A stretch of DNA of 64,000 bases. Origin: Pseudomonas putida W15Oct28 (GTDB lineage Bacteria > Pseudomonadota > Gammaproteobacteria > Pseudomonadales > Pseudomonadaceae). How positions within the stretch are numbered: position 1 is the stretch's first letter; the number at the start of each line of letters is the position of its first letter. Under the pieces are notes generated by a model that did not search any database, had not been told where the DNA came from, and saw nothing but the letters and a program-made list of their open reading frames with translations. The DNA lies in the NCBI RefSeq assembly GCF_000708715.2, contig NZ_JENB01000009.1, forward strand, positions 119,688-183,687. The letters run 5' to 3'. Positions 50,734-59,402 of the stretch are shown here, piece by piece. The translations under genes were made by a program, and so were the position numbers.

Positions 50734-51348
50734 ATGAAGACCCGCGACCGTATCCTCGAATGCGCCCTGCAGCTGTTCAACCAGCAGGGCGAACCGAACG
50801 TATCCACCCTGGAGATTGCCAACGAACTGGGCATCAGCCCGGGCAACCTGTACTACCACTTCCACGGCAAGGAGCCCTTGGTGCTGGGCCTGTTCGAGCG
50901 CTTCGAGGATGCGCTGATGCCCCTGCTCGACCCGCCCCTGGACGTACGCCTGGAGGCTGAGGACTACTGGCTGTTCCTGCACCTGATTGTCGAGCACATG
51001 GCCCAGTACCGTTTTCTGTTCCAGGACCTGTCCAACCTCACCGGCCGCCTGCCCAAGCTGGCACGCGGCATGCGCAGCCTGATCAATGCCCTCAAGCGTA
51101 CGCTGGCGGCGTTGCTGGCCAGCCTCAAGGGCCAGGGGTTGGTAGAGAGTGAGACCCAGGCGTTGGGGCAACTGGTGGAACAGATCTCAATGACGCTGCT
51201 GTTCTCGCTGGATTACCAGCGGGTGCTGGGGCGCGAGGCGGATGTGGGGATTGTGGTGTACCAGGTGATGATGCTGGTGGCGCCGCATCTGCAGGCCCAG
51301 GCGCGGGCAGCGGCGGAGCAGTTGGCGGTACGCTATCTGGAGGGGTAA
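50734..51348 (+). CDS. phaD: TetR-like PHA regulator PhaD
   Basis: A 204-residue TetR-family protein. The HTH is VSTLEIANELGISPGNLYYH (about residues 22-41), and the C-terminal helical domain (YWLFLHLIVEHMAQYRFLFQ and after) is the ligand and dimer part. In P. putida PhaD activates the phaC1 and phaI promoters, probably sensing a fatty-acid catabolite. The matching inverted repeats at 46150 and 52799 are candidate sites. It is last gene of the phaC1ZC2D group and convergent with phaF. Confidence 0.95.
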   Translation: MKTRDRILECALQLFNQQGEPNVSTLEIANELGISPGNLYYHFHGKEPLVLGLFERFEDALMPLLDPPLDVRLEAEDYWLFLHLIVEHMAQYRFLFQDLSNLTGRLPKLARGMRSLINALKRTLAALLASLKGQGLVESETQALGQLVEQISMTLLFSLDYQRVLGREADVGIVVYQVMMLVAPHLQAQARAAAEQLAVRYLEG

Positions 51349-51370
51349 ACCTGCTGTTTCGGCGCTGGGG

Positions 51371-51506
51371 CCTTCGCGGGCATGCCCGCTCCCACAGGGC
51401 CAGCGCTGACCTGCTGATCGGCGCTGTTCCTGTGGCTCCCACAGGGACTGCACTGACTGGCTGATCGGCGCTGTTTCTGTGGGAGCGGGCAAGCCCGCGA
51501 AGAAGG
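51371..51506. repeat. REP units with internal direct repeat
   Basis: CTTCGCGGGCATGCCCGCTC (51371-51398) faces CTGTGGGAGCGGGCAAGCCC (51477-51506) across about 78 bp. Between them the sequence CTGATCGGCGCTGTT(C/T)CTGTG occurs twice (about 51414 and 51461), the first copy followed by a truncated REP (TGTGGCTCCCACAGG). It lies between the convergent phaD and phaF. Confidence 0.82.
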
Positions 51507-51516
51507 CGACGCGGTA

Positions 51517-52293
51517 TCAGATCAGGGTACCGGTGCCCGTTGGTGCCGATGGCGCGCTGCTGGCCGGGGCGGCGGCAGGTGCCGGTGCGGCGGTAGCGGC
51601 CGGTGCGGCGTTGGCCGCTGGGGCTGCTGGCTTGGCGGCGGCCGGTTTGGCCGGGGCTTTCTTCACCGCAGGTTTCTTCGCTGCCGCTGGCTTGGCCGCT
51701 GCCGGTTTCGCCGCAGGCTTGGCCGCTACAGGTTTGGCCGCAGGCTTGGCCGCTGCCGTTTTAGCTGCAGGTTTGGCCGCCGCGGTTTTCGCCGCAGGCT
51801 TGGTCGCTGCTGCCTTGGCCAGTGGTTTGGCCGCTGCCTTGCTCGCAGCCGGCTTGGCGGCGGCAGTGCGCGACGAAATCGGCGTAACCGAAGCACCGGT
51901 CAGCTTCTCGATCTGCTTGGTCAGGCTGTCCACCTGCTGGTGCAGGGCCTTGATCTCGTTGCGGCTCGGCACGCCCAGGCGCGAGATGGCGCTGTTCAGG
52001 CGCTTGTCGAAGGCCTCTTCGAGTTCGCTCCACTTGCCCAGCGCGAGGTCCTTCACGCCAGACACGCGCGAAGTGGTCGACGACTTGGCAGTTTCGGCGA
52101 CATCTTCAGCCGTCTTCTTCGCCTGCTTCTCGGCCTTCTCGCCATCTTTCACCAGCGAGTCGAACAGCTTCGGGCCGTCCTGGTCGACTTTCGAATAGAT
52201 ACCCAGCCCCGCCAGCCAGATCTTGCGGGAGTACTTCTCGATCCCGCCGACCCAGGAGCTGCCTTCTTTTTCGGTATTCTTCTTGCCAGCCAT
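51517..52293 (-). CDS. phaF: PHA granule phasin and nucleoid-associated protein PhaF
   Basis: A 258-residue phasin. Residues 1-145 form the amphipathic granule-binding domain and a leucine-zipper-like helix (SSWVGGIEKYSRKIWLAGLG, EIKALHQQVDSLTKQIEKL). Residues about 150-230 are histone-like AAKPA repeats, Lys-rich, which bind DNA and distribute granules at cell division in P. putida. The tail ends in an Ala/Pro stretch (ANAAPAATAAPAPAAAPASS). AAGGAG precedes the ATG at 52293. It follows phaI by 10 bp and is co-transcribed from the phaI promoter. Confidence 0.97.
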   Translation of the reverse strand: MAGKKNTEKEGSSWVGGIEKYSRKIWLAGLGIYSKVDQDGPKLFDSLVKDGEKAEKQAKKTAEDVAETAKSSTTSRVSGVKDLALGKWSELEEAFDKRLNSAISRLGVPSRNEIKALHQQVDSLTKQIEKLTGASVTPISSRTAAAKPAASKAAAKPLAKAAATKPAAKTAAAKPAAKTAAAKPAAKPVAAKPAAKPAAAKPAAAKKPAVKKAPAKPAAAKPAAPAANAAPAATAAPAPAAAPASSAPSAPTGTGTLI

Positions 52294-52303
52294 CCTGCTC
52301 TCC

Positions 52304-52723
52304 TTATGGTTTGTGCGCGACGCGCTCAAGCAGCTCGTGCAGCTGTTCAAGCTTGACCGACAACGCCTCAACGTCATGTTTAGACGGAATGCCGAGGCGA
52401 TTCAAGGCGCGCCCTACCCGTGCGTCGAAAGCTTTTTCGATCTTGTCGAGTTGAATTTCTACCTTGCCGCGTACGCGGCTGACTTCTTCAGCAGCTTCGT
52501 CGATCTGGTGGTTGGCAGCATCGAGCTCTTTGTCGATGCGTTTCTTGCCGCGCTTCTCGACGCCTTCGCCGGCCTTGACCAGCTCCTGGAAGTAGTCGGA
52601 GCCTTCCTGGCCGACCCGCGCATACGCGCCGATGCCAGCCAGCCAGATCTTGCGCGCGTAGCCACGCACTTCGCCCAGCGTACCCGGGGCGTCGTCCTTT
52701 TTCTTCACAGTCACTTTGGTCAT
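52304..52723 (-). CDS. phaI: PHA granule phasin PhaI
   Basis: A 139-residue phasin homologous to the PhaF N-terminus (TLGEVRGYARKIWLAGIGAY, FDARVGRALNRLGIPSKHDV) but lacking the histone-like tail. It is highly charged and helical and coats the granule surface. The ATG at 52723 has GAGG 8 bp upstream. It is first gene of phaIF; an operator-like inverted repeat lies 76 bp upstream, and the divergent toxin-like gene starts 176 bp away. Confidence 0.96.
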   Translation of the reverse strand: MTKVTVKKKDDAPGTLGEVRGYARKIWLAGIGAYARVGQEGSDYFQELVKAGEGVEKRGKKRIDKELDAANHQIDEAAEEVSRVRGKVEIQLDKIEKAFDARVGRALNRLGIPSKHDVEALSVKLEQLHELLERVAHKP

Positions 52724-52798
52724 GCTCTGTACCTCATGCTCATGAGTGGAGGAGAACCGCCCATGGAGGTTGGGCTTGAGCATAAGGTAGGGCCAGGA

Positions 52799-52818
52799 AT
52801 TAGAATCTTCACCCTAAG
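52799..52818. promoter_or_regulatory. Probable PhaD operator upstream of phaI
   Basis: ATTAGA and CCTAAG half-sites are separated by 8 bp. Read on the minus strand the site shares TTAG(A/G)G-N6-TTCTAA with the phaC1 site at 46150. AGCATA (52779-52784; TATGCT on the minus strand) could be the phaI -10, placing the operator over the -35 region. Assignment is inferential. Confidence 0.62.
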
Positions 52819-52872
52819 ATCGCCGCACTGATGTATCTACCGCAGCTGCTGCAGGCTGGCGTTCCAGCATTC

Positions 52873-52892
52873 GGCTCCCTTTTACCGGAGCC
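52873..52892 (+). promoter_or_regulatory. Hairpin containing the Shine-Dalgarno of the toxin-like gene
   Basis: GGCTCC and GGAGCC are exact complements with an 8-base loop. The 3' arm contains the only ribosome-binding sequence (CGGAG), 8 bp before the ATG at 52899. If folded, the hairpin would hide the site and lower translation. Confidence 0.55.
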
Positions 52893-52898
52893 TTTGCC

Positions 52899-55800
52899 AT
52901 GCCCCTGACACCGACCACGCCAGCTACATCGTTCAGGCAACGGGTAGCGATGCAGTTCGCCAATCGCCCCAGCTTGCGCGAGGTCGTTGCCGCCGCTGGC
53001 TTCGACGCACTCGCCGCACGCTACCCGTGGACCCGCAACAACCACCCGCAGTTGCGGTCGTTGAAGGGCTTCAGCATCCTGCCTGGCCCGGACGAAGAAC
53101 CACCGACACAGCCAGGCAACCTGGTCGACACATTGCTTGAGCATTTCCTCACCGGCCAGCCCATGGCGCTCAAGCCCACGGACCAGCTCAGCCTGGACCC
53201 TCCCGCCATCTTTCGCCCCCAGGCAGCAGCGCCGACCATCGACATTCGCATGGGCGACCTGAACACGGCCTTCGACGATATGCTGGCGACCCTCTGCGAG
53301 GCATTTCAGCAGGCACAGGTCAGTTTCTGGAACAGCCGCGAAGGTGACTCGGATGTAACCCGCCTGCGCTGGATGCAGCAGGTGCTGAAGGCCGCACTGC
53401 TCGCCACGCTTGAACGCCAAGGCCTGGACAGCGATCAGAAAGCCTTGCTCTACGCCGTGCTCGCTCACACCAGCACATCGGCAAACGTGCAGGGTTTGCA
53501 GGTTTCGTTGAACACCCAGGGCAGCACGATGCATGAGGTATTGCCGGACCTGCTCGTCACTGGCAAAAAAGAGGCGCGCGACCTGGTCTTGTGGTGCAAA
53601 CCCTCTGGCACCGTACGCGGCTTCAACGGGCTCCCGGCCTTCGCCGTCGCCTTGCGCGACGAGCTTTGCGAGCGACATGCGTTCGACACGATGTCCTGGG
53701 CCTGCACGGCACTGGCCGAAGACCCGTTCGGCTATCAGGCCCGGCAACTGCTCAACGCAATGCTGCAACAGATTGACCGCGTGCAACTGGGCGCTATGGA
53801 GCAAACCCGTGATATGGAGGATGTGTTCAGCCGGCTGAGCGATCCTTCATCAGCATTCCCGGCTTGCTTCCACCTCGAGCAATCGACACCCGCGATCACG
53901 CTGCCTGAGTGGCTGGAGAACGCCACGACGACGGATCGGTTCCAATACCACATGGCGCTGCTGGATCTGTCGGCAGAGCAAATGCTGGCACAGGGTGAAT
54001 CATCCCTGGACGGCATCGAAGACTTGCAGCAATTCACGGTTCGCCGTCTACGCGAGCAAATGCGCGACGACCACCCGGCCCATGTGCCGTACGACCCTGA
54101 TCAGGTGCAGATCACGATTTCACAGGTGGTGCAGGTGTCCTCTGCGGGGCCAGCGAGGCTTGAATACCTGAAAACCATCAGCCTGACCGAACTGGCCATC
54201 TCGCGCCTGCCCCTGGGCAGTGACCAGGTTGCTTCAGGCATTCAAATGGCCGATCAACAGGCGCCGAACGGCTGGCTGGACCTTGACTATGTCAATGCAT
54301 TGGTCACCACCGTGGACGTTGGTGGCGTGTATCCGCAATTTGTTCACGACCAGTTGCAAGCGGGTGCCGACACCGACAAACGCCGCCAACACTTTGCCCA
54401 GGAATGGCGTGGCGCCCTGCGGCTGAGCGCGCTTCAGGCAAAGATCGCTGGGCAGTTGAGCGAACCAGCCTGGCAGGCAATCGCAGACTTTTGCCGCCGT
54501 AACGCCCATGTCAGCACATCGCTGAACCTGGCTGCGCTGGCATTCAACAGCGTGCCGGGTGGCCCGAAGGCCAACCGGGTGCATGGCATGTTCATCATCG
54601 AGGTGCCCGCCACAGGGACCTGGGTACTTTACCGCCCCATGTTCACAGCCCAGGCCGTCAGGCAGTTCGACAGCCCCCGGCAATTGATGACAGCCATCCG
54701 GACCGAGCACGCCTTGCAACAGCACATCCTCGCCTGGCTGGATGACGACGCCCACCCCATTTATGCCAATGATGGCTTCAGCCACCCGCACCTGCATGCC
54801 GGCCTCACTGAAATGGCTCACCTGCTGGGGCCCGGTTCCGCCATGGCCGCTGATGCCATTGAGCGCCTGAGGGCCCCTGTCACCCTGGCGTTCAAGCCAT
54901 GGGTTGGCGATCTGGACAGGATGATGTTTGAGGCAAGGGCTGAGGTGCTGCTGTTGCTGGCCGCACGGCAGAGCACCTCGAATGCCCAGCAGCGCTGGGC
55001 GCTGGTCGTGCAGTTCGCATGGCTGGCGTTCAACACGGTCACGCCCCTGCTACGAGGGCCTGCCGGCCTGCTGGCCTGGTTGGTCACAGCCCTGCTCAGC
55101 ATCAAGGATGACCTGACAGCACTGACCCAAGGCAGTACCGAAGAAAAGTTGCTCGCCGCTGCCGACATCCTGCTGAACCTGGCCATGCTGTTGGCCCATG
55201 GGCCAGGTACTACCAACCCCGAACCTGCACTGCCACCTCAACCCAGGCCGCGCCGCGTTTGGGGCGCAACTGCACAGCAGCCACCGGAGGAAGCAGCCTG
55301 GCACTCCCCCACCGAGCAACCCCGCCCTGCCGCGCTCAACGTCAGCCAATGGGGCCGCGACCAGCGGCTCGGCAACCTGCCCCGTGAAGCCCGCGCGGCG
55401 CTCGACACCCTGCGCGCCAAGGTCAGCCTGACCGGGCAGAGTGCGCTGGCCAGCGGCCGCATGCGTGGTTTGTACAAGGTTGACGAGCGTTACTACGTAA
55501 AGCTGCAGGATGTCGCCTACGAAGTCGAAGAGCGCTATAGCGGTATGCGCATCATTGGCCCACAAGTCAGCGAGAGCGAATGGTCGCAGACCTGGGGGGC
55601 AGAGCCGGACGGCTACTACATTGCTGGCCGCGAGCGCAGCAATGGGCCTTGGCTGACACGCTGGAACGGCGAATGGATGCTCGACCTGCAACTGGCGGGC
55701 GGCATGCCGAAAACGGCCAAGGCGCTGATCGACGAGAAAAAAGAAGCCTTCAGGAAAATGCTGGAAAGCCGAGTGGCCAATGACAAGAAACTCACCAGCA

Positions 55801-57596
55801 CGGAAGCGTTCCTCGATGGCTACCTGGAACGTATAAAAACCTATGACCAGGCGCATCTGGCCTTCCAAAAGTCCCTGGATGATTTACCCGGCGTCACCCT
55901 CGACAACCTGCCGGACGAGCTGCAAGAACGGCGGCAAGCGCTACGGCTGCTGCGCAACGAGGCACACGCAAACATCGATATACTGGCACTCACCTACGAA
56001 AAACAGGCCGGGCTGATACGGGAGCAGGCGCAGCTTTACGCCAGCATGAGCGACCCGAAATACGCCAGGTTCGACCCCAAGGCCGCCGCTTCCTATGCCC
56101 GTGGCCAGTGGTGGGAGCAGTTGCTGACCGCCGACCTGCAGCAGTTCCGCCGCCTGCTCGACATGAATGACTATGAAGCGCTCAAGACCCAGTCACGCCG
56201 GCTTGTGCAGCTACCTTTCGGCCAGGAGCAGGCCCAGTTGTACCTGGGCTACAGCAAGAACGTCGAGGCCGCACTGGCTACCCATAGGCGCCTGTTCAAC
56301 GTCAGCCAACGCCTCGACCAGAACCTCGTCGAGGCACTGACAGATGGGCAAATCCAGTTCTCAGGCAAGCGCAAGAAGCTCGATAGCATCATCAACAACC
56401 GGCGTTACTCGACGCTGATCACCAGGGCCCAGATTCTGAGCGACCTGAATCAGTTGACCGTGAACAGAGACCAACTGACCGCAGACAATTTCGAGAGCAT
56501 CCTGCTCGCGCAAAAAAACCTGCGCGGCAGGTATCTGCATGAGGCACTGCTGAGCCACGACAGCCTGGCTGCGGCCAACCTCAAGCCAGAGCAGCAGAAG
56601 GAGCCGCTGGAAAGCGCGCTGCGCGAGTACAAACTGTCACTGGGCAATGCCGAGTATCTGCTGTCACGCAACATCCCGGCGGTGGACAGCAGCAAGCTCA
56701 ATGAATACATCGCTGAACTGAATGCACTGATCAACCTCACGGAGCATGACCTTGCCTTCGTTTCTGCGGCAGCCGACGCGCAGGAGGCGGTGACCGAACA
56801 GCCGCTGACCCACAAGGTGCGCCCCGTCAGGCGCAAGGTCATTCGCACTGCCCGGGGCAGATCCCTGATCGTCGAGGAAGCCGAGGAAGGCAGCGAAGCC
56901 GTGCAGATCGACCCGCTGACCGAACAGACCGTTGCGCGTTATCAGCAACAGGGCGACCACTGGGAAGCAGTGCCGCAAAAGGTGCCAGCACCTGACTACG
57001 CTCGCCTGCGCCGTACCGGCAATGACCTGCTGGCGCAGAAAACCGCAAGGATCACCCATGCCTCCCGCCATCTGGACGGGCCCAACAGCCTGGCCGACCA
57101 GCTGGATTTCTATGTACAGGACATGTCGGAGGTCGCCGCGCAGTTGCGTACCGGCCCCGAGCAAGGCCACGCACTGGCCACCCGGCTGGATCAGGCAATT
57201 ACCGAGGTACAGGCAGAAAAAAAGCGCCTGTTGACCAGCGCCTACCTTGGCACCCGGCACCCGGACAGCAAGGCCTTGCGTTTCCTGCTGGAAGCGCACG
57301 AGGTGGAAGTCAGATCGGGCAAAAGCCGCAAGAAGCTCAAGGCCAATGATTTTCTGGATGTGTATGACGTTTATCGTCTGCAACCCAGGCAGAAGCTCTG
57401 GGAGGCGCATTTCCACTACACCAGCGCCAATGCCGATGCCCGGCGCTTCGCCAAAGGGCACTTGAAGTTCCCGGACGCCATGAGCCGTGACGAGCAGTTG
57501 CAACGGGCCCTGGCGCCCACGGAGCGCTATCACATCTATCGGGGTGACCTGCGTCTGGAGCAGATCGAGGACCTTATCCCGTTCCCCGACAACTGA
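52899..57596 (+). CDS. Giant dermonecrotic-toxin-domain (DUF6543-like) protein in the PHA locus
   Basis: A 1565-residue protein without signal peptide. Residues about 1-650 match the Pseudomonas dermonecrotic-toxin domain: FRQRVAMQFANRPSLREVVA at the start, RVHGMFIIEVPATGTWVLYR (about 560), then WLDDDAHPIYANDGFSHPHL. A hydrophobic stretch follows (about 677-769, with WALVVQFAWLAFNTVTPLL and LLAWLVTALLSI). Residues about 850-950 form a beta module (YKVDERYYVKLQDVAYEVEE, WLTRWNGEWMLDLQLAGGMP), and about 960-1310 are charged helices. All Cys lie before about residue 532, so a C-terminal NEL-type ligase or Cys protease is excluded. No Rhs, VgrG, PAAR or immunity gene adjoins. Target and secretion are unknown. 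Confidence 0.8.
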   Translation: MPLTPTTPATSFRQRVAMQFANRPSLREVVAAAGFDALAARYPWTRNNHPQLRSLKGFSILPGPDEEPPTQPGNLVDTLLEHFLTGQPMALKPTDQLSLDPPAIFRPQAAAPTIDIRMGDLNTAFDDMLATLCEAFQQAQVSFWNSREGDSDVTRLRWMQQVLKAALLATLERQGLDSDQKALLYAVLAHTSTSANVQGLQVSLNTQGSTMHEVLPDLLVTGKKEARDLVLWCKPSGTVRGFNGLPAFAVALRDELCERHAFDTMSWACTALAEDPFGYQARQLLNAMLQQIDRVQLGAMEQTRDMEDVFSRLSDPSSAFPACFHLEQSTPAITLPEWLENATTTDRFQYHMALLDLSAEQMLAQGESSLDGIEDLQQFTVRRLREQMRDDHPAHVPYDPDQVQITISQVVQVSSAGPARLEYLKTISLTELAISRLPLGSDQVASGIQMADQQAPNGWLDLDYVNALVTTVDVGGVYPQFVHDQLQAGADTDKRRQHFAQEWRGALRLSALQAKIAGQLSEPAWQAIADFCRRNAHVSTSLNLAALAFNSVPGGPKANRVHGMFIIEVPATGTWVLYRPMFTAQAVRQFDSPRQLMTAIRTEHALQQHILAWLDDDAHPIYANDGFSHPHLHAGLTEMAHLLGPGSAMAADAIERLRAPVTLAFKPWVGDLDRMMFEARAEVLLLLAARQSTSNAQQRWALVVQFAWLAFNTVTPLLRGPAGLLAWLVTALLSIKDDLTALTQGSTEEKLLAAADILLNLAMLLAHGPGTTNPEPALPPQPRPRRVWGATAQQPPEEAAWHSPTEQPRPAALNVSQWGRDQRLGNLPREARAALDTLRAKVSLTGQSALASGRMRGLYKVDERYYVKLQDVAYEVEERYSGMRIIGPQVSESEWSQTWGAEPDGYYIAGRERSNGPWLTRWNGEWMLDLQLAGGMPKTAKALIDEKKEAFRKMLESRVANDKKLTSTEAFLDGYLERIKTYDQAHLAFQKSLDDLPGVTLDNLPDELQERRQALRLLRNEAHANIDILALTYEKQAGLIREQAQLYASMSDPKYARFDPKAAASYARGQWWEQLLTADLQQFRRLLDMNDYEALKTQSRRLVQLPFGQEQAQLYLGYSKNVEAALATHRRLFNVSQRLDQNLVEALTDGQIQFSGKRKKLDSIINNRRYSTLITRAQILSDLNQLTVNRDQLTADNFESILLAQKNLRGRYLHEALLSHDSLAAANLKPEQQKEPLESALREYKLSLGNAEYLLSRNIPAVDSSKLNEYIAELNALINLTEHDLAFVSAAADAQEAVTEQPLTHKVRPVRRKVIRTARGRSLIVEEAEEGSEAVQIDPLTEQTVARYQQQGDHWEAVPQKVPAPDYARLRRTGNDLLAQKTARITHASRHLDGPNSLADQLDFYVQDMSEVAAQLRTGPEQGHALATRLDQAITEVQAEKKRLLTSAYLGTRHPDSKALRFLLEAHEVEVRSGKSRKKLKANDFLDVYDVYRLQPRQKLWEAHFHYTSANADARRFAKGHLKFPDAMSRDEQLQRALAPTERYHIYRGDLRLEQIEDLIPFPDN

Positions 57597-57608
57597 CAGC
57601 AGCGGGTG

Positions 57609-57884
57609 TCAGGCCAGCGCCTTGTCCAGCGCCCGCTCGATTTCACCCTTGATGGTGCCGCTCATCATCGACAGCATCATGCCGAGCTTCAGCTCCACAC
57701 GGATGATGTCTTCGCCAATGTGCACGCTGCCGTTGGCGCCGCTGCGTGCCACATCGACCCGGTCACCGTTCCAGGTGGCCTTGAGGTCGTATTCGCGGCT
57801 GAGCTTGTCGACCAGCGCTTGCGCCTTGGCGCGGGCAGCATCGCGGCCGAGGGAGTGTTTGCGTTCGACGCTGATCTGGGTCAT
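57609..57884 (-). CDS. Polyhydroxyalkanoic acid system family protein
   Basis: A 91-residue protein: MTQISVERKHSLGRDAARAK, LSREYDLKATWNGDRVDVAR, then a hydrophobic Met-rich LKLGMMLSMMSGTIKGEIER. This matches the small family annotated as PHA-system/granule region proteins in pseudomonads, of unknown function. The ATG at 57884 gives the family start. It converges with the toxin-like gene (12 bp between stops) and is divergent from ubiE. Confidence 0.85.
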   Translation of the reverse strand: MTQISVERKHSLGRDAARAKAQALVDKLSREYDLKATWNGDRVDVARSGANGSVHIGEDIIRVELKLGMMLSMMSGTIKGEIERALDKALA

Positions 57885-57907
57885 GCGGGTGTTCCTGAAG
57901 ATGAAGA

Positions 57908-57923
57908 CATAATTGGCATTATG
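57908..57923. promoter_or_regulatory. Small palindrome in the ubiE divergent region
   Basis: CATAAT and ATTATG are exact inverted arms around TGGC, between the PHA-system gene and ubiE. It may be an operator or part of a promoter; nothing more can be said. Confidence 0.3.
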
Positions 57924-58008
57924 CCCGCCCCTGCCCACTGGCACACCCCGCCAAGACAAATCCGCCCGTTCGCCCTAGAATGGCGGTAATTTTTTCCGGT
58001 GAAGCGAT

Positions 58009-58779
58009 ATGAACGACCAGCGCAAAGGCGACCACGCCGAACCCACCACCCACTTTGGCTACCAGGACGTACCTGAAAGCCAGAAGGCGAAAAAAGTCGC
58101 CGAAGTGTTCCACTCTGTGGCAGCCAAGTACGACCTGATGAACGATGTGCTGTCCGGCGGCATGCACCGCCTGTGGAAGCGCTTTACCATCGAGCTGTCG
58201 GGCGTGCGCAGCGGCAACCGGGTGCTGGACATCGCCGGCGGTACCGGTGACCTGGCCGCCAAGTTCTCGCGCCTGGTCGGCCCGACGGGCCAGGTGGTGC
58301 TGGCCGACATCAACGATTCGATGCTCAAGGTTGGCCGTGACCGCCTGCTGGACCGTGGTGTGGCCGGCAACATCGAGTTCGTCCAGGCCGACGCCGAAAA
58401 ACTGCCGTTCCCGGACAACCACTTCGACTGCGTGACCATCGCTTTCGGCCTGCGCAACGTCACCCACAAGGACGAAGCCATCCGTTCGATGCTGCGCGTG
58501 CTCAAGCCCGGTGGCCGCCTGCTGATCCTGGAATTCTCCAAACCGACCAGCAAGCTGATGTCCAAGGCCTACGACGCCTATTCGTTCGCCTTCATGCCGC
58601 TGGCCGGCAAGCTGATCACCAACGACTCGGAAAGCTACCGTTACCTCGCCGAATCGATCCGCATGCACCCGGACCAGGAAACCCTGAAGAGCATGATGGT
58701 CGAGGCCGGTTTCGACCGCGTCACCTACCACAACATGACCAGCGGCATCGTTGCCGTGCACCGGGGGATCAAACCCTGA
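58009..58779 (+). CDS. ubiE: Ubiquinone/menaquinone C-methyltransferase
   Basis: A 256-residue, SAM-dependent C-methyltransferase of ubiquinone synthesis (2-polyprenyl-6-methoxy-benzoquinol methylation). [20 protein letters not shown] and [20 protein letters not shown] are family hallmarks. The SAM site is [20 protein letters not shown] (about residue 72), and [20 protein letters not shown] and [17 protein letters not shown] follow. It is the first gene of ubiE-ubiJ-ubiB. Its stop overlaps the ubiJ start (TGATG). Confidence 0.97.
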   Translation: MNDQRKGDHAEPTTHFGYQDVPESQKAKKVAEVFHSVAAKYDLMNDVLSGGMHRLWKRFTIELSGVRSGNRVLDIAGGTGDLAAKFSRLVGPTGQVVLADINDSMLKVGRDRLLDRGVAGNIEFVQADAEKLPFPDNHFDCVTIAFGLRNVTHKDEAIRSMLRVLKPGGRLLILEFSKPTSKLMSKAYDAYSFAFMPLAGKLITNDSESYRYLAESIRMHPDQETLKSMMVEAGFDRVTYHNMTSGIVAVHRGIKP

Positions 58780-59402
58780 TGCTGCTGGCCGGGCTGCTCG
58801 CCAGCGTCGAACATGGCCTGAACCGCGTCCTGCGCATGGACAGCACGGCCCTGCCGCGGCTGGCCGCGCTGGAAGGCAAGGTCATCGAGATCGACTGCCG
58901 CCAACCGGCCCTGCAGGTCTTCATCCTGCCCGATGAAGACGGCCTGATGCTCGCCGCCCACTGGGAAGGCGAGGTCGACTGCAGCCTGCGCGCACCGGCC
59001 GGCAGCCTGGTGCAACTGGCCCTGGCCAGTGACAAGACCGCCGTGCTGCACAGCCCACAGGTCGAACTGCATGGCGACAGCGCCGTGCTGCTCGACCTGT
59101 TCGGCGTACTGCAGGACCTGGAGCTGGACTGGGAGCACGAGCTGCAACGCTGGCTCGGCCCGGTCGCCACGGCAATGCTGGCAGGCCACATCCGCCTGCG
59201 TGCACGCTGGACCCGCCAGGGCCTGGCGCGCTTCAGCCAAAACCTTTCCGAGTACCTGGCCGAAGAGTCCCGCACCCTGGTAGGCAAGCGCGAAGCCGAA
59301 GCCGCCTTCAGCGAACTCGATGCACTGAAGCTCGACACAGAACGCCTCGAGGCGCGCCTCAAGCGCCTCTCCCGATCCCTTGATACCAGCGAAAACGCAT
59401 GA
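58779..59402 (+). CDS. ubiJ: Ubiquinone biosynthesis accessory protein UbiJ
   Basis: A 207-residue SCP2-domain protein. [20 protein letters not shown] and [20 protein letters not shown] are the family pattern; the lipid-binding SCP2 domain ends about residue 115, followed by helical [14 protein letters not shown]. In E. coli UbiJ organises the soluble Ubi complex and binds lipid intermediates. Coupled on both sides: TGATG with ubiE and ATGA with ubiB. Confidence 0.95.
   Translation: MLLAGLLASVEHGLNRVLRMDSTALPRLAALEGKVIEIDCRQPALQVFILPDEDGLMLAAHWEGEVDCSLRAPAGSLVQLALASDKTAVLHSPQVELHGDSAVLLDLFGVLQDLELDWEHELQRWLGPVATAMLAGHIRLRARWTRQGLARFSQNLSEYLAEESRTLVGKREAEAAFSELDALKLDTERLEARLKRLSRSLDTSENA

Noticed and set aside
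51600..51860. GC-rich tandem repeats in phaF resembling a repeat array
   Set aside because: They encode the AAKPA histone-like repeats of PhaF.
52899..57596. Rhs or CDI-type polymorphic toxin reading of the giant gene
   Set aside because: No YD repeats, RHS core, haemagglutinin repeats or VENN motif; the DUF6543-like N-terminal half explains it better.
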